Below, one piece after another: positions 63,048 to 64,000 of a DNA stretch of 64,000 nucleotides; positions within the stretch are counted from its first letter, which is position 1; each line of letters starts with the position of its first letter. This DNA is from an uncultured Lachnospiraceae bacterium (GTDB taxonomy: Bacteria > Bacillota > Clostridia > Lachnospirales > Lachnospiraceae): the NCBI GenBank assembly GCA_934418125.1, contig CAKRWT010000005.1, forward strand, positions 82,095 to 146,094. Direction: 5' to 3'. The notes beneath the pieces are model-generated. The model worked only from the letters and a program-made list of their open reading frames with translations, did not search any database and had not been told where the DNA came from. The position numbers were made by a program, and so were the translations under genes.

Positions 63048-63476
63048 ATGAAGACTTTTATGGCAAGTCCAGCTACAATCGAAAGAAAATGGTATGTAGT
63101 TGATGCAACAGATATGACACTCGGACGTTTAGCATCTGAGGTTGCTAAAGTATTAAGAGGTAAAAACAAACCAATCTTTACACCACACATTGATACAGGT
63201 GATTATGTAATCGTTGTAAATGCAGCTAAAATCAAAGTAACAGGTAAGAAATTAGACCAGAAGATTTATTATCATCACTCTGATTATGTAGGCGGAATGA
63301 AAGAGACTACATTAAAAGAAATGTTACAGAAACATCCTGAAAGAGTTGTAGAGTTTGCAGTGAAAGGCATGCTTCCAAAAGGACCTTTGGGAAGACAAAT
63401 GTACACAAAACTTCATGTATATGCAGGACCTGAACATGAGCAGGCAGCACAGAAGCCAGAAGTATTAACATTTTAA
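63048..63476 (+). CDS. rplM: 50S ribosomal protein L13
   Basis: A 142-residue L13, an early 50S assembly protein. [20 protein letters not shown] and [19 protein letters not shown] are diagnostic. ATG 63048 follows TGGAGGT; longer in-frame translation would cover the leader. Confidence 0.98.
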   Translation: MKTFMASPATIERKWYVVDATDMTLGRLASEVAKVLRGKNKPIFTPHIDTGDYVIVVNAAKIKVTGKKLDQKIYYHHSDYVGGMKETTLKEMLQKHPERVVEFAVKGMLPKGPLGRQMYTKLHVYAGPEHEQAAQKPEVLTF

Positions 63477-63505
63477 TTCACAAGGACTGAAAGGAGAAAA
63501 TAATA

Positions 63506-63910
63506 ATGGCTAAAGCAGCTAAATCAGCAAAATATTATGGAACTGGTAGAAGAAAAAAATCTATCGCTAGAGTATACTTAGTACCTGGTAAAGGTGAAAT
63601 CACAATCAACAAGAGAAGTATTGATGATTATTTTGGATTAGAGACATTAAAAGTTATCGTTCGTCAGCCACTTACAGCTACAGAAACTGCTGATAAGTTT
63701 GATGCAATCGTTACTGTTAGAGGTGGCGGATACACAGGTCAGGCTGGTGCCGTAAGACATGGTATTGCAAGAGCATTACTTCAGGCAGACCCAGATTACA
63801 GACCAACATTAAAGAAGGCTGGCTACTTAACAAGAGACCCTCGTATGAAAGAAAGAAAGAAGTACGGTCTCAAAGCAGCTCGTCGCGCTCCGCAGTTCAG
63901 CAAGCGATAA
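63506..63910 (+). CDS. rpsI: 30S ribosomal protein S9
   Basis: A 134-residue S9, whose C-terminal tail touches P-site t[23 protein letters not shown] and the terminal tail [14 protein letters not shown] are diagnostic. AAAGGAG precedes the ATG. Confidence 0.99.
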   Translation: MAKAAKSAKYYGTGRRKKSIARVYLVPGKGEITINKRSIDDYFGLETLKVIVRQPLTATETADKFDAIVTVRGGGYTGQAGAVRHGIARALLQADPDYRPTLKKAGYLTRDPRMKERKKYGLKAARRAPQFSKR

Positions 63911-63930
63911 TCTACAGCTTAAAAATGCTA

Positions 63931-63966
63931 AAAAAGCCCGGAAATACGCCATTTTCCGGGCTTTTT
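63931..63966 (+). terminator. Intrinsic terminator after rpsI
   Basis: GCCCGGAAA (63936-63944) and TTTCCGGGC (63953-63961) form a perfect stem, flanked by an A-run and followed by TTTTTC. Ends the rplM-rpsI transcript. Confidence 0.92.
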
Positions 63967-64000
63967 CTATGCCTAAAATCACCTGATTCCGATGGTGAAA

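Noticed and set aside
1..64000. CRISPR arrays, tRNA, rRNA, transposase or integrase genes
   Set aside because: No regularly spaced repeats, no cloverleaf or rRNA-like sequence and no recombinase motifs were found by eye.

Overview
The window looks like a chromosomal segment from a Lachnospiraceae-type Clostridium (low to moderate GC Firmicute). The evidence is the gene order str/S10/spc/alpha followed by rplQ, an ECF cassette, truA and rplM-rpsI, strong AAGGAGG-type ribosome binding sites, zinc-type S14 and adenylate kinase, a KOW protein between map and infA, and DUF4474, TraX-like and plant-glycan hydrolase genes typical of gut Lachnospiraceae. No rRNA, tRNA, CRISPR array, transposase or integrase gene was seen.

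Layout. 1-716 is the 3' end of tuf with a terminator. 1107-7562 is a visibly more AT-rich accessory block: a small XRE regulator, a UvrD helicase fused to a PD-(D/E)XK nuclease with an Fe-S staple, an AlbA_2/HATPase protein, a CxxCxxCC protein and a Fic protein. I read it as a possible defence or stress island. 7665-12515 is a response regulator, soluble histidine kinase, ABC ATPase and FtsX-type permease cassette, followed by an autoregulated-looking TetR gene. 13246-34506 is a mixed metabolic region: hypoxanthine-DNA glycosylase, metallophosphoesterase and DUF4474, esterase and thioesterase, GH2, D-lactate-dehydrogenase-like enzyme, SpoU methyltransferase, GH3, deoC, a heterodimeric ABC exporter, AraC regulator, a LacI-like/GGDEF fusion, TraX and DUF2752 membrane proteins and an RlmI-like methyltransferase.

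34661-51740 is the S10-spc-alpha superoperon (rpsJ to rplQ, including secY, adk, map, infA, rpmJ, rpoA). It starts with two promoters and a long structured leader. Short perfect stem-loops lie in many intergenic gaps. 51752-63966 continues the ancestral order (ecfA1-ecfA2-ecfT-truA, rplM-rpsI) but is interrupted by an M15 peptidase gene and by a block holding GH43, a repeat element and an ABC/FtsX/lipoprotein operon.

The main unexplained signals are non-coding. A ~200-bp dispersed palindromic repeat occurs three times, and its internal hairpins show compensatory base changes between copies. A leader module with a hairpin next to an extended Shine-Dalgarno sequence is shared by at least three unrelated genes. 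A second MITE-like element lies upstream of ecfA1. Structured leaders precede rpsJ, rpsM, rplQ and rplM.
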